A stretch of 39,831 nt of DNA from the NCBI GenBank assembly GCA_003402705.1, contig QQNF01000036.1, positions 1-39,831 on the forward strand. Reading direction: 5' to 3'. How positions within the stretch are numbered: the stretch's first letter is position 1; each line of letters starts with the position of its first letter. Below the pieces are notes generated by a model. It did no database searches. It was not told the DNA's origin and saw nothing but the letters and a program-made list of their open reading frames with translations. Shown one piece after another: positions 8,626 to 16,463 of this stretch. Both the position numbers and the translations under genes were made by a program. Source of the DNA: Verrucomicrobiota bacterium (GTDB taxonomy: Bacteria; Verrucomicrobiota; Verrucomicrobiia; Verrucomicrobiales; V1-33).

Positions 8626-10680
8626 ATGTCACGCATCTACCAGCTCAAACGTCAGCCGGCAGGCGCGCCAGACCCGGCCTCCGCTCACGCCTCCATCGAC
8701 TTCGCCGCAGAACTCAACCCCCAGCAGTTCGCCGCAGTCACCTCTCCCCCCGGCAAAGCCCTCGTCCTCGCAGGCGCAGGCAGCGGCAAAACCCGCACCC
8801 TCACCTACCGCGTCGCCTATCTCCTCGAAAACGCCATCGCGCCCCATAACATCCTCCTCCTCACATTTACCAACAAATCCGCGCGCGAAATGCTCGAGCG
8901 CGTCGACCACCTCCTCCCAGGCCGCACCGCCGGCCTCTGGAGCGGTACTTTCCACTCGGTCTGCAACCGCATCCTCCGCCGCCACGCCGCCGCCGCTGGC
9001 TTCACCTCTGGCTTCTCCATCCTCGACTCCGACGACTCCAAATCCCTCATGTCCAAGGTCATCAAGGACAACGCGGAAACCGTCAAACAGATCGAACGCG
9101 CCACCGGCGAAAAATTCCCCAAAGCCCCCGTCATCCTCAGTCTCCTCAGCTTCGCCGTCAATACCCGCACCCCCCTGGCCAAGGTCGTCCGCGACCGCTT
9201 CAGCCCCGGCCACGATGTCTCCGAAGGCATCCGCAAAATCGCCGACCAGTACGATCAGCGTAAACGCGACGCCAACTCCGCAGACTTCGACGACCTCCTC
9301 ACCCGCACGCTCGACCTCTTCTCCTCCCACCCCGGAATCCTCGCCGAGTACCAGTTCCAGTTCCAGTTCATCCTCGTCGACGAATACCAGGACACCAACC
9401 CGGTTCAGGGCGAAATCATCGAAAAACTCGCCGGCACTCACGGCAATGTCATGGTCGTCGGCGATGACGCCCAGAGCATCTATTCATGGCGCGGCGCAGA
9501 CTTCGCTAACATCATCGGCTTCCCCGAACGCCACTCCGGTACCCAGGTCTTCAAAATCGAAACCAACTACCGCAGCACCCCGGAAATCCTCTCCGTCGCC
9601 AACGCCTCCATCGGCCTCAATACCCGCCAGTTCGCCAAAGCCCTCCAGCCAGCCTGCGCCAGCCTCCAGCACAAGCCAGTCATGGCCGCCCTCTACACCC
9701 CGGAGGAACAGGCCATGTTCGTCGCCCAGCGCATGCAGGAACTCCACGACGAGGAAGGCATCCCATGGAACGAAATGGCCGTCCTCTACCGCGCCCACTT
9801 CCAGAGCATGGAAGTCCAGCTCCACCTGACCAGAGCCGCCATCCCCTTCGTCGTCACCAGCGGCCTCCGCTTCTTCGAAAGCGCTCACCTCAAGGACTTC
9901 ACCGCCTACCTCCGCCTCATCGTCAACCCGCGCGACGACGCCTCCTTCGAACGCATCGCCCAGATGCTCCCAGGCATCGGCGCTGGCACCGCCGCTAAAA
10001 TGCTCGCCTCATGGCGTCTCTCCCCCTTCGCCTCCTCAGGCACTCTCCCCACTAGCTTCTCCGACCTCCTCGCCTCCATCAAGGTCCCCGCCCGCGCCCA
10101 GGCCGACTGGACCCAGTTAGGCTTCACTCTCGACGAATTCCTCGACGGCAACGGCGGCATCCACCCTCCAGCCACCCTCATGCGCAGTCTCTGGGAAGGG
10201 GTCTACCAGAAACACCTCAAGGCCTCCTTCGACAACGCCTCCTCACGCACCGAAGACGTCCTCCAGTTCATGGCCTTCGCCGATCGCTACGAATCCCTCC
10301 AGGATCTCCTCTCCGATCTCTCCCTCCTCAGCGGCCCCGAAGCCGCAGACTCCGCCAAATCCAAAGACCGCGAATCCGTCGTGCTCTCCACCGTCCATCA
10401 GGCCAAGGGCCTCGAATGGAAGGTCGTCTTCATCGTGTGGCTCGCCCAGGGCATGTTCCCTAACCTCCGCGCCGTCGAGGAAAGCGGCGACCTCGGCCTC
10501 GAAGAGGAACGCCGTCTCTTCTACGTCGCCGTCACCCGCGCCCGCGAACAGCTCCACCTCCTCTACCCGCGCTTCTGGCCCAAATCCTACGCCGGCGACC
10601 CATGGCAGCAGCCATCCCAGTTCCTCTCCGAAATCCCCAGCACCGCCATCGACGAATGGCGCATCGGCTCAGGCTTCTAA
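8626..10680 (+). CDS. UvrD/PcrA-type superfamily 1 DNA helicase
   Basis: A 684-residue ATP-dependent 3'-5' DNA helicase of the UvrD/Rep/PcrA family, acting in repair or replication restart. Motifs in order: Q motif LNPQQFAAV; Walker A AGAGSGKT at residues 49-56; TFTNKSAREM (Ia); GTFHSVCNRILR; Walker B DEYQDTNPVQ; GDDAQSIYSWRGAD (III); ETNYRST (IV); VHQAKGLEWKVVF (V); and EEERRLFYVAVTRAREQLHL (VI). All catalytic residues are present. The length is slightly short of E. coli UvrD (about 720), mainly through lack of the basic C-terminal extension. The N-terminal ~28 residues (SRIYQLKRQPAGAP...) are a lineage-specific leader. It is 24 bases after the DUF58 gene and 19 before the peptide transporter. 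Confidence 0.95.
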   Translation: MSRIYQLKRQPAGAPDPASAHASIDFAAELNPQQFAAVTSPPGKALVLAGAGSGKTRTLTYRVAYLLENAIAPHNILLLTFTNKSAREMLERVDHLLPGRTAGLWSGTFHSVCNRILRRHAAAAGFTSGFSILDSDDSKSLMSKVIKDNAETVKQIERATGEKFPKAPVILSLLSFAVNTRTPLAKVVRDRFSPGHDVSEGIRKIADQYDQRKRDANSADFDDLLTRTLDLFSSHPGILAEYQFQFQFILVDEYQDTNPVQGEIIEKLAGTHGNVMVVGDDAQSIYSWRGADFANIIGFPERHSGTQVFKIETNYRSTPEILSVANASIGLNTRQFAKALQPACASLQHKPVMAALYTPEEQAMFVAQRMQELHDEEGIPWNEMAVLYRAHFQSMEVQLHLTRAAIPFVVTSGLRFFESAHLKDFTAYLRLIVNPRDDASFERIAQMLPGIGAGTAAKMLASWRLSPFASSGTLPTSFSDLLASIKVPARAQADWTQLGFTLDEFLDGNGGIHPPATLMRSLWEGVYQKHLKASFDNASSRTEDVLQFMAFADRYESLQDLLSDLSLLSGPEAADSAKSKDRESVVLSTVHQAKGLEWKVVFIVWLAQGMFPNLRAVEESGDLGLEEERRLFYVAVTRAREQLHLLYPRFWPKSYAGDPWQQPSQFLSEIPSTAIDEWRIGSGF

Positions 10681-10699
10681 CCTCTCCTCATCTCCTATC

Positions 10700-12304
10700 A
10701 TGACCTCTCCGGATCCCCAGTCTCACACTCCCTCCGGCCGCTGGCCGTCTCAGGTCAAGTTCATCCTCGGCAACGAAGGCGCTGAACGCTTCAGCTATTA
10801 CGGCATGAAGGGCATCCTCACCGTCTACCTCACGACGGTCCTCCTCATGTCCAAGGACCATGCCTCCAGCATCGTCCACCTCTTCGGCTTCGTGAACTAC
10901 TTCATGCCGGTCCTCGGCGCATGGATCTCCGACCGCTTCTGGGGCCGCTACCGCACCATCCTCTGGATCTCCCTCTCCTACTGTCTCGGTCACGCCGTCC
11001 TCGCCTGCACCGACCTAACCCACTCCATGGACGGCAAAACCATGCTGCTCTACGCGGGCCTCGGCCTCATCGCCTTCGGCTCCGGCGGCATCAAACCCTG
11101 CGTCTCCGCCTTCATGGGCGACCAGTTCGGCCCCTCCCAGCGCCACCTCCTCAACAAGGCCTACGCCGCCTTCTACTGGATGATCAATCTCGGCAGCACC
11201 CTAGCCTTCCTCATCATCCCATGGGTCCGCGACACCCACGGCTACAGCTGGGCCTTCGGCATCCCCGGCATCGCCATGGGCATCGCCACCATCATCTTCT
11301 ACCTCGGCACCCCGCGCTACGAACACGTCCCGCCCTCCGGCGACCCCGCATGGCGCTCCAAAGTCGCATGGCTCGCCGCCCTCCTCCTCTCCATCACCGG
11401 CCTCGTCCTCGTCAGCCTCAAAGCCCCCGCAGCCTTCAACACCTCCCTCTGGGCCGTCCTCACCGCCTTCACCGTCGCCGTCATCCTCTGGTCCGTTAAG
11501 CTCGTCCAATCCGTCAACGCCGCCTCCTCCCCACTCGATCTCTCCGCCTTCTCCGTCTGGTGGTACGGGCTCCTCCGCTGGTTCGGCAGCGGCTTCCGCA
11601 ACTTCTCCGCACCCATCACCGAAAAATTCACACCCGTCGCCGCCGATCAGGGCCTCTCCTACGGCCGCATCCTCTCCGTCTTCGCCATGGTCCCGGTCTT
11701 CTGGGCCCTCTTCGACCAGACGTTCTCCACATGGGTCCTCCAGGGCGGCCAAATGAAGAAATACCTTCTCGGCTCCTACGAAATCGGCGCAGAACAGATG
11801 CTCTCCGCCAACCCCATCTTCGTCCTCATGATGGTCCCCTTCACCACCCTCGTCCTCTACCCGCTCCTCGGAAAAATCGCCACGCCCCTCCGCCGCATGG
11901 CCTTCGGCATGGTCCTCGCAGCCCTCTCCTTCGTCTTCGTCGCATGGCTCCAGCAGCGCCTCGAAGCCGGCGAATCCCTCAGCATCCTCTGGCAGCTCCT
12001 CCCCTACCTCATCATCACCATGGCAGAGGTCCTCATCAGCACCACAGGCCTCGAATTCGCCTTCACCCAGGCCCCCAAGGCCATGAAATCCACCATCACC
12101 GGCTACTGGCAACTCACCGTCGCCGTCGGTAACCTCATCGTCGTCTTCATCACCGCCGCCCTCGGCGGCGGCCACGGCGACGAATCCGTCACCAGCGGCC
12201 GCTTCATGCTCTACGCCGCCATCACCGCCGTCGTCGCCATCCTCTTCAGCCTCATCGCCGCACGCTACCGCTACCGCGACCAACTCGCCCCGGAACCCGC
12301 CTGA
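10700..12304 (+). CDS. POT/PTR2-family proton-dependent peptide transporter
   Basis: A 534-residue inner-membrane transporter of the proton-dependent oligopeptide transporter family (major facilitator superfamily), importing di- or tripeptides. Diagnostic features: the N-terminal NEGAERFSYYGMKGILTVYL (ExxERFxYYG proton/peptide motif), the PTR2 signature around GAWISDRFWGRYRTI, and FYWMINLGS in TM5. About fourteen hydrophobic segments are visible, including the extra pair between the two six-helix bundles (AWLAALLLSITGLVLVSL, LWAVLTAFTVAVILW). The length is usual. ATG 10700 places the ERFxYYG motif at residue ~30, as expected. The end of this gene and its terminator are duplicated in decayed form at 13593-13716, beyond the toxin-antitoxin pair. 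Confidence 0.95.
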   Translation: MTSPDPQSHTPSGRWPSQVKFILGNEGAERFSYYGMKGILTVYLTTVLLMSKDHASSIVHLFGFVNYFMPVLGAWISDRFWGRYRTILWISLSYCLGHAVLACTDLTHSMDGKTMLLYAGLGLIAFGSGGIKPCVSAFMGDQFGPSQRHLLNKAYAAFYWMINLGSTLAFLIIPWVRDTHGYSWAFGIPGIAMGIATIIFYLGTPRYEHVPPSGDPAWRSKVAWLAALLLSITGLVLVSLKAPAAFNTSLWAVLTAFTVAVILWSVKLVQSVNAASSPLDLSAFSVWWYGLLRWFGSGFRNFSAPITEKFTPVAADQGLSYGRILSVFAMVPVFWALFDQTFSTWVLQGGQMKKYLLGSYEIGAEQMLSANPIFVLMMVPFTTLVLYPLLGKIATPLRRMAFGMVLAALSFVFVAWLQQRLEAGESLSILWQLLPYLIITMAEVLISTTGLEFAFTQAPKAMKSTITGYWQLTVAVGNLIVVFITAALGGGHGDESVTSGRFMLYAAITAVVAILFSLIAARYRYRDQLAPEPA

Positions 12305-12417
12305 CCCGCGGCCTCGCTCCCGCTTCCCAACCATCTCTCCCTCACACAAAAAACGGAGCGGGTTCTTACCCGCTCCGTTCTCGTTTCAATTGCCGACCCT
12401 CACCTCCTCAAGGCCGC
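12281..12417. repeat. Direct repeat: transporter/helicase gene junction, left copy
   Basis: This 137-base stretch contains the last eight codons of the transporter, its stop, the terminator, and then sequence (CCTCAAGGCCGC...) resembling the 3' end of the convergent helicase gene. It aligns along its length with 13593-13716, with one gap of 10 bases and a few substitutions. The two copies flank the toxin-antitoxin locus. Confidence 0.85.
12353..12378. terminator. Terminator of the peptide transporter gene
   Basis: A perfect 11-bp stem (ACGGAGCGGGT / ACCCGCTCCGT) with a four-base loop, followed by TCTCGTTT and preceded by six A residues, so it can act on both strands. A near-identical copy stands at 13652-13677. 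Confidence 0.88.
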
Positions 12418-12459
12418 TGCCGATCTGTCCGCTGCATGATCACGTCGCACCCGCCACAC

Positions 12460-12472
12460 CTGTAAGGCGGAC
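12460..12472. repeat. Solitary terminus-like motif CTGTAAGGCGGAC
   Basis: This 13-base motif matches the outer end of the inverted termini at 12798-12819 and 12968-12989 (12 of 13 against the complement of the left one). With the terminus at 12798 it brackets the antitoxin gene as an inverted pair. Confidence 0.55.
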
Positions 12473-12485
12473 GGGATTTACGGTT

Positions 12486-12514
12486 TTGACGGCTCCCCGC
12501 TGCCATAGCATACT
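12486..12514 (+). promoter_or_regulatory. Sigma70-like promoter of the antitoxin/toxin pair
   Basis: TTGACG at 12486-12491 and CATACT at 12509-12514, with the optimal 17-base spacer, 22 bases before the antitoxin ATG. It is one of the few recognisable sigma70-type promoters in the window. Confidence 0.6.
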
Positions 12515-12535
12515 GTCAGAGCAAACCCACTCCCC

Positions 12536-12793
12536 ATGACCACCACATTCACAGCCAATCTGCCACCAGGCGTGGAGTTGCCTGAAGAAACATGCCTGGC
12601 CGCCACCGTGCGGCGCCACGGCTCCCTGCTCGAAATCACCGCCCGTGAGCCCGTCGCCTCAGCACCGGAATCCCGGGAACAGGCGCTTGATGCATGGCTC
12701 GCACACAGCGCAAGTCGCCCGCCCGCGGACTTGAGTGATAGTGCCTGCGACGATCTCCGCTGGGAGGAACTAAAGGCCAAATTCCGGCTCTAG
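12536..12793 (+). CDS. Putative antitoxin of a PIN-domain toxin
   Basis: An 85-residue protein immediately upstream of a PIN-domain toxin on the same strand. The N-terminal part (TFTANLPPGVELPEETCLAATVRRHGSLLEITARE) looks like a small beta-rich domain, and the C-terminus (ALDAWLAHSASRPPADLSD..., then RWEELKAKFRL) looks helical, as in antitoxins that wrap their toxin with the C-terminal tail. I do not recognise a named DNA-binding domain. The antitoxin role is inferred from gene order and size. Codon use is less C-ending than in neighbouring + strand genes, consistent with acquisition. Normally the toxin would start within a few bases of the stop; here 207 bases intervene, most of it an element with inverted termini. 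Confidence 0.65.
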   Translation: MTTTFTANLPPGVELPEETCLAATVRRHGSLLEITAREPVASAPESREQALDAWLAHSASRPPADLSDSACDDLRWEELKAKFRL

Positions 12794-12797
12794 AGTA

Positions 12798-12989
12798 GTC
12801 CGTCTTACAGATGGTGTCTTATGGACGAGGGATTTTTTCCGAGTCCACGGCGCGAGGAGGGCGCGAATCAGGATTCGCAACCGACGAGCAACACAGGAAT
12901 CGGGAAAAAGACCCGTCCCCTTCCTCCGCAGAGTGGCTGAATCCTCCTTCCTTCCCCCAAAAGCAGAAGATACCATCTGTAAGGCGGGC
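12798..12989. mobile_element. 192-bp MITE-like element with 22-bp terminal inverted repeats
   Basis: The left terminus, GTCCGTCTTACAGATGGTGTCT (12798-12819), matches the complement of the right one (12968-12989) at 19 of 22 positions. The interior encodes no convincing protein but has several hairpins: GGAC-GA-GGGA / TTCC-GA-GTCC at about 12822-12845, GCGAATC/GATTCGC at about 12872-12887, and CGGG/CCCG at 12901-12914. It lies exactly between the antitoxin stop and the toxin start. No clear target-site duplication is visible; GCTCT occurs on both sides but not flush with the ends. It could equally be a structured RNA gene or REP-like pair. Confidence 0.6.
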
Positions 12990-13000
12990 TGCTCTCAACT

Positions 13001-13441
13001 GTGCGTCTCCTCGTGGATACCAACATCTGGCTTGATGTCGCCCTGAACAGGGCGGCCGCCGCCGGCTCTGCCGCATTTCTGCGGCTCTGTACCGCCCGTC
13101 AGGACGATCTGTGGATCGCATGGCACACCATCGCGAATACGGATTACATCCTTAAGCGGGCCAAGGTTTCCGCGCCAGACCGGGAACTTCACCTCCGCGG
13201 CATCCTGTCGCAGGCGCGTATCGTCCCCACAGACGAATCCGATGCACTGCGCGCCCTCGACCGGCGCTGGAATGACTACGAAGACGCCCTCCAGGCCGCC
13301 GCCGCCGAGCGTTGTCGCGCCGACTGCATCATCACAGGAAACTCCGCAGACTTCTCCGCATCCTCCATTCCAGCGCTGAGTCCGGACGACTACATCGCCG
13401 CTCACACGAAGATCCGCTCCACTGATCAGCAACAAGGCTGA
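13001..13441 (+). CDS. PIN-domain ribonuclease toxin
   Basis: A 146-residue PIN-domain protein, the expected Mg-dependent endoribonuclease of a VapC-like toxin-antitoxin pair. The first catalytic aspartate is in LLVDTNIWLDVALNR (Asp 6). The middle motif is HTIANTDYILKRA (about 42-54). The acidic cluster YEDALQAAAAE is at 93-103, followed by ADCIITGNSADF at 107-118, the usual C-terminal signature of the PIN_3-like group. All expected acidic positions appear to be present, so it should be active. The start is GTG 13001; no Shine-Dalgarno sequence precedes it, because the right end of the 192-bp element lies only 11 bases upstream. It may therefore depend on a transcript from the antitoxin promoter running through the element. 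Confidence 0.88.
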   Translation: MRLLVDTNIWLDVALNRAAAAGSAAFLRLCTARQDDLWIAWHTIANTDYILKRAKVSAPDRELHLRGILSQARIVPTDESDALRALDRRWNDYEDALQAAAAERCRADCIITGNSADFSASSIPALSPDDYIAAHTKIRSTDQQQG

Positions 13442-13592
13442 TACCCAAACCCCCAGCCACACTGACCGCGGAACTCGCTGGCCGCGGCGAACTGAAGCGG
13501 GCCCTCATGGCGGTACGCGTCGGTCCTTATGGTCAGCTCTCCACCACGTTCTCCACCGCCTCAATCTCGCCACCACGGGCCAAAACCGTCGC

Positions 13593-13716
13593 CAACTCGC
13601 CGCAGATCCAGCCTGACCCGCGGCTTCCCTTCCATCTCTCCCTCACAAAAAACGGAGCGGGTTCTCACCCGCTCCGTTTTCGTTTCAATTGCCGTCCCTC
13701 ACCACCTCACGGCCGC
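13593..13716. repeat. Direct repeat: transporter/helicase gene junction, right copy
   Basis: This stretch repeats the transporter's 3' end (CAACTCGCC...CCAGCCTGA, equivalent to its last codons and stop) although no transporter gene precedes it. It continues through a terminator into the true 3' end of the helicase gene (stop at 13707). See 12281-12417. Confidence 0.85.
13652..13677. terminator. Terminator of the DECD-box helicase gene
   Basis: Stem ACGGAGCGGGT / ACCCGCTCCGT with a four-base loop; on the minus strand it is followed by TTTTTTG. It is the second copy of the hairpin at 12353-12378 and serves the helicase gene ending at 13707. Confidence 0.88.
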
Positions 13717-16334
13717 GGACGCTTCGGCCCGCTAGGCTTGCCGTAGCTCTTCCCGCCGCCCGCGCCTCCCCCACCACCGGAATAACCCCGGCCACCACCA
13801 GCCCCGTAACTCTTCCCATACCCACCACCACCGCCGCCGCTACCACCACCACCGCCGCGACGCTCGCCACCGGCACCACCGCCGCCATAACCACCGCCAC
13901 CGCCGTAGCCACCGCCACCACCACCACGCGAATCCTCACGACCCCGCGGCGGCCCGTAAGAACGCGCCGGCCCGCGGCTGTCATTCGGACGCCCATACGG
14001 CGGCTTCGCCGGCCCGCGCTCCCACGGCGGCGGTCCCGACCGGAACCCGCCCCCGCCCTCACCGCGACCCTCACCGCGCTCCTCGCTCCGCCCGTGCACC
14101 GTCGCCTTCACCCGCACCTTGTGACCGTTGAAATCACCGCCGTCCAAGGCCTCGATGATCTCCTTCGCATGCGGCCCTAGCACCTGCGCATGCGTCTCCG
14201 CATTCTGCAGCTTGATCAGCCCCACCACCTTCGCCGGAAAATCCGATCCCGACGACACCACATCCAGAATATCCCGCGGCGTCAGCCCGTGATCTTTCCC
14301 CACGTTGAACGTGATCCACTTGTACCCCGGCGCAGCCGAAGGCAATCCCTTCGACGTATCCTCCTTCTTCTCACGCGCCGCAGAAACCGACCCCGCTTCC
14401 TTCGCCTCAACCAATAGCAATCCCTCGGCTTCCTCATCGGAAATCCGCGGCTGCTTCGCCTTCTTCGGCTTCGCCACCTTCACCTCAGGCACCACCTCCT
14501 CCTTCACAGCCACCGCGTCGTCCTCCTCCTCATCTTCTTCAACGGCCTCAACCGGCTCCACCACCGCCACCTTCACCTTCGCAACCACCGGCGCTTCCTC
14601 CTTCTCTTCCTTCTCCTCCTTCTGTTCTACCACCGCAGCCGCTTTCGCCGCCTTCGCAGCCTTCGCCGTCACCACCACCCGCACCTCCGATACCGGAGCC
14701 GCCACTGCTTCCTTCTCCTCCTTCTCTTCCACTTCCTCCTTCTCCTCAACAGGAGCCACCACCGCCTTCACCTTCTTCGGCTTCACCGGCACCACCGCCG
14801 CCACTTCCTCAACCACAGCTTTCGCCGCTTCCTCAACCACCGGCACCTCCACAGCCTTCACCGGCTCCACCACCGCCGCCGCCTTCACAAACTTCGGCTC
14901 CGCTGCCTTCGCAGGCACCGCCGCAGGCTTCGCCGCAGGCACCGCAGGCTTCGCCGCCGGACGCACCTCCGCCGCCCGACCCTGCGGAGCCGCATCGCGC
15001 CGCGCAAACGGATCACCGCCACCCGGCATTTCCGTCTCGATCCCGCTAGCTGCTAGCAACTCGTACAGCAGCGCCGCAGCCAGATCCGTCCCCGCATGCC
15101 CTTCATCCAGCAGTCGGTCAATGCTCGACGCGTGCGCCGTATGCCGCCCCGCCTCCAGCGTCGCCCGCACCTTGTCTAGCACCCCGGACAACCGCTTCTC
15201 TTCCACCTGATCCCACGTCGGCACCTTCCCACGCTGCATCCGCTGCCTCGTAAACCGCTCCACCCCCTGCAACCGGTACAACTCACGCCCGCTGATCAGC
15301 GTCAGCGCCACGCCCTTCCTCCCGGCCCGCCCCGTTCGCCCAATCCGGTGCACGTAATCCTCAGGATCATACGGCATGTCAAAATTCACCACCAGATCCA
15401 GATCATCCACGTCAATCCCCCGCCCGGCCACATCCGTCGCCACCAGCAGATCAAACCCACTGCTCTTGAACTTCGCCAGGGTCCGCGTCCGCATCACCTG
15501 ACTCAACCCGCCATGCAGCCGGTCCGCTGAATACCCGCGCGCCACCAGCGCATCCGCCACGTCATCCACCGTCCGCTGCGTGTTGCAGAAAATAATCCCC
15601 AGGCGCGCATCATGCATGTCCACCAATCGCGTCAGCGCATCCAGCTTCGCACGCGGCGGCACATCATAATAAATCTGCTCCACCGTCGGCACCGTCATCG
15701 TCTGCGCCTCAATCCGGATATGCTGCGGATTCGACGAAAAATCATCAATCAACCGCCGGATCGCCGGCGGCAGCGTCGCACTGAAAAATACCGTCTGGCG
15801 CTCCTTCGGCGTCCCTGACAGAATCCGCTCCATGTCCTCGCGGAAACCCATGTCCAGCATCCGGTCACATTCGTCCAGCACCACCATCTTGATGTGCGAC
15901 AAATCCAACGTGTTCCGCTGCAGGTGATCAATAATCCGCCCAGGCGTCCCGATCACCACCTGCGGCCCCTTCCTCAATTCCGAAAACTGACGCTCATAAC
16001 TCGCCCCGCCAAAAATCGGCACCGTGTGCACCTTCGGCCGAAACGCCGCCAGTCGCGCAAACTCCTCAGCCACCTGCACCGCCAGCTCCCGCGTCGGCAC
16101 CATCACCAGAATCTCCACCCGCCGCCCAGCATCATCAATCCGCTCAATCGCCGGAATCGCAAACGCCGCCGTCTTCCCACTCCCAGTCGCAGACTGGCCC
16201 ACCACATCCTTCCCCTCCATCAACACAGGGATCGCCGCCGACTGAATCGGGGATGTCTGTTCAAAGCCGAGCTTCTCCACGGCCTTAAGAATTGGCTCGG
16301 ACAGCCCGAGCTCTGAAAATAGTCTTTTTTGCAT
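13707..16334 (-). CDS. DECD-box RNA helicase with long disordered regions and a DbpA-like RNA-binding domain
   Basis: An 875-residue superfamily 2 RNA helicase. The core, residues 1-375, has all motifs: Q motif GFEQTSPIQ; Walker A ATGSGKT (49-55); PTRELA; TPGR; motif II as DECD (154-157) instead of DEAD; SAT (185-187); ATDVAGRGID; and HRIGRTGRAGR. Residues 440-665 are low complexity, rich in Ala, Val, Lys and Glu (for example EEKEEVEEKEEKE). Residues ~669-746 (WITFNVGKDHGLTPRDILDV...GHKVRVKATVHG) look like the DbpA/CsdA-type RNA-binding domain. Residues 748-875 are an RGG/GGY-rich tail. ATG 16334 is chosen as it begins the family's usual FSELGLSEPIL; a frame 30 codons longer exists. It probably acts in ribosome assembly or cold-shock RNA remodelling, like CsdA. 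It converges on the transporter and TA locus. Confidence 0.92.
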   Translation of the reverse strand: MQKRLFSELGLSEPILKAVEKLGFEQTSPIQSAAIPVLMEGKDVVGQSATGSGKTAAFAIPAIERIDDAGRRVEILVMVPTRELAVQVAEEFARLAAFRPKVHTVPIFGGASYERQFSELRKGPQVVIGTPGRIIDHLQRNTLDLSHIKMVVLDECDRMLDMGFREDMERILSGTPKERQTVFFSATLPPAIRRLIDDFSSNPQHIRIEAQTMTVPTVEQIYYDVPPRAKLDALTRLVDMHDARLGIIFCNTQRTVDDVADALVARGYSADRLHGGLSQVMRTRTLAKFKSSGFDLLVATDVAGRGIDVDDLDLVVNFDMPYDPEDYVHRIGRTGRAGRKGVALTLISGRELYRLQGVERFTRQRMQRGKVPTWDQVEEKRLSGVLDKVRATLEAGRHTAHASSIDRLLDEGHAGTDLAAALLYELLAASGIETEMPGGGDPFARRDAAPQGRAAEVRPAAKPAVPAAKPAAVPAKAAEPKFVKAAAVVEPVKAVEVPVVEEAAKAVVEEVAAVVPVKPKKVKAVVAPVEEKEEVEEKEEKEAVAAPVSEVRVVVTAKAAKAAKAAAVVEQKEEKEEKEEAPVVAKVKVAVVEPVEAVEEDEEEDDAVAVKEEVVPEVKVAKPKKAKQPRISDEEAEGLLLVEAKEAGSVSAAREKKEDTSKGLPSAAPGYKWITFNVGKDHGLTPRDILDVVSSGSDFPAKVVGLIKLQNAETHAQVLGPHAKEIIEALDGGDFNGHKVRVKATVHGRSEERGEGRGEGGGGFRSGPPPWERGPAKPPYGRPNDSRGPARSYGPPRGREDSRGGGGGGYGGGGGYGGGGAGGERRGGGGGSGGGGGGYGKSYGAGGGRGYSGGGGGAGGGKSYGKPSGPKRPRP

Positions 16335-16463
16335 GAACACGAACCCTATGCCGATTTTTGCCTTTCCGCCACGCGTCTTTTCAAAAGTCTCGGATTTCAT
16401 CATCCGCACCCCCGGAAGATCCACCGTTCCCCTCGCGTTCCTCCCTCCGCACCACCCCTCCTC

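Noticed and set aside
13507..13746. 79-codon + strand frame after the PIN toxin
   Set aside because: It crosses the duplicated terminator and helicase 3' end; no domain or codon support.
14305..15210. Long + strand frame rich in Thr, Ser, Ala and Phe
   Set aside because: It is the antisense of the low-complexity linker of the DECD helicase; GCN-type repeats keep several frames open.
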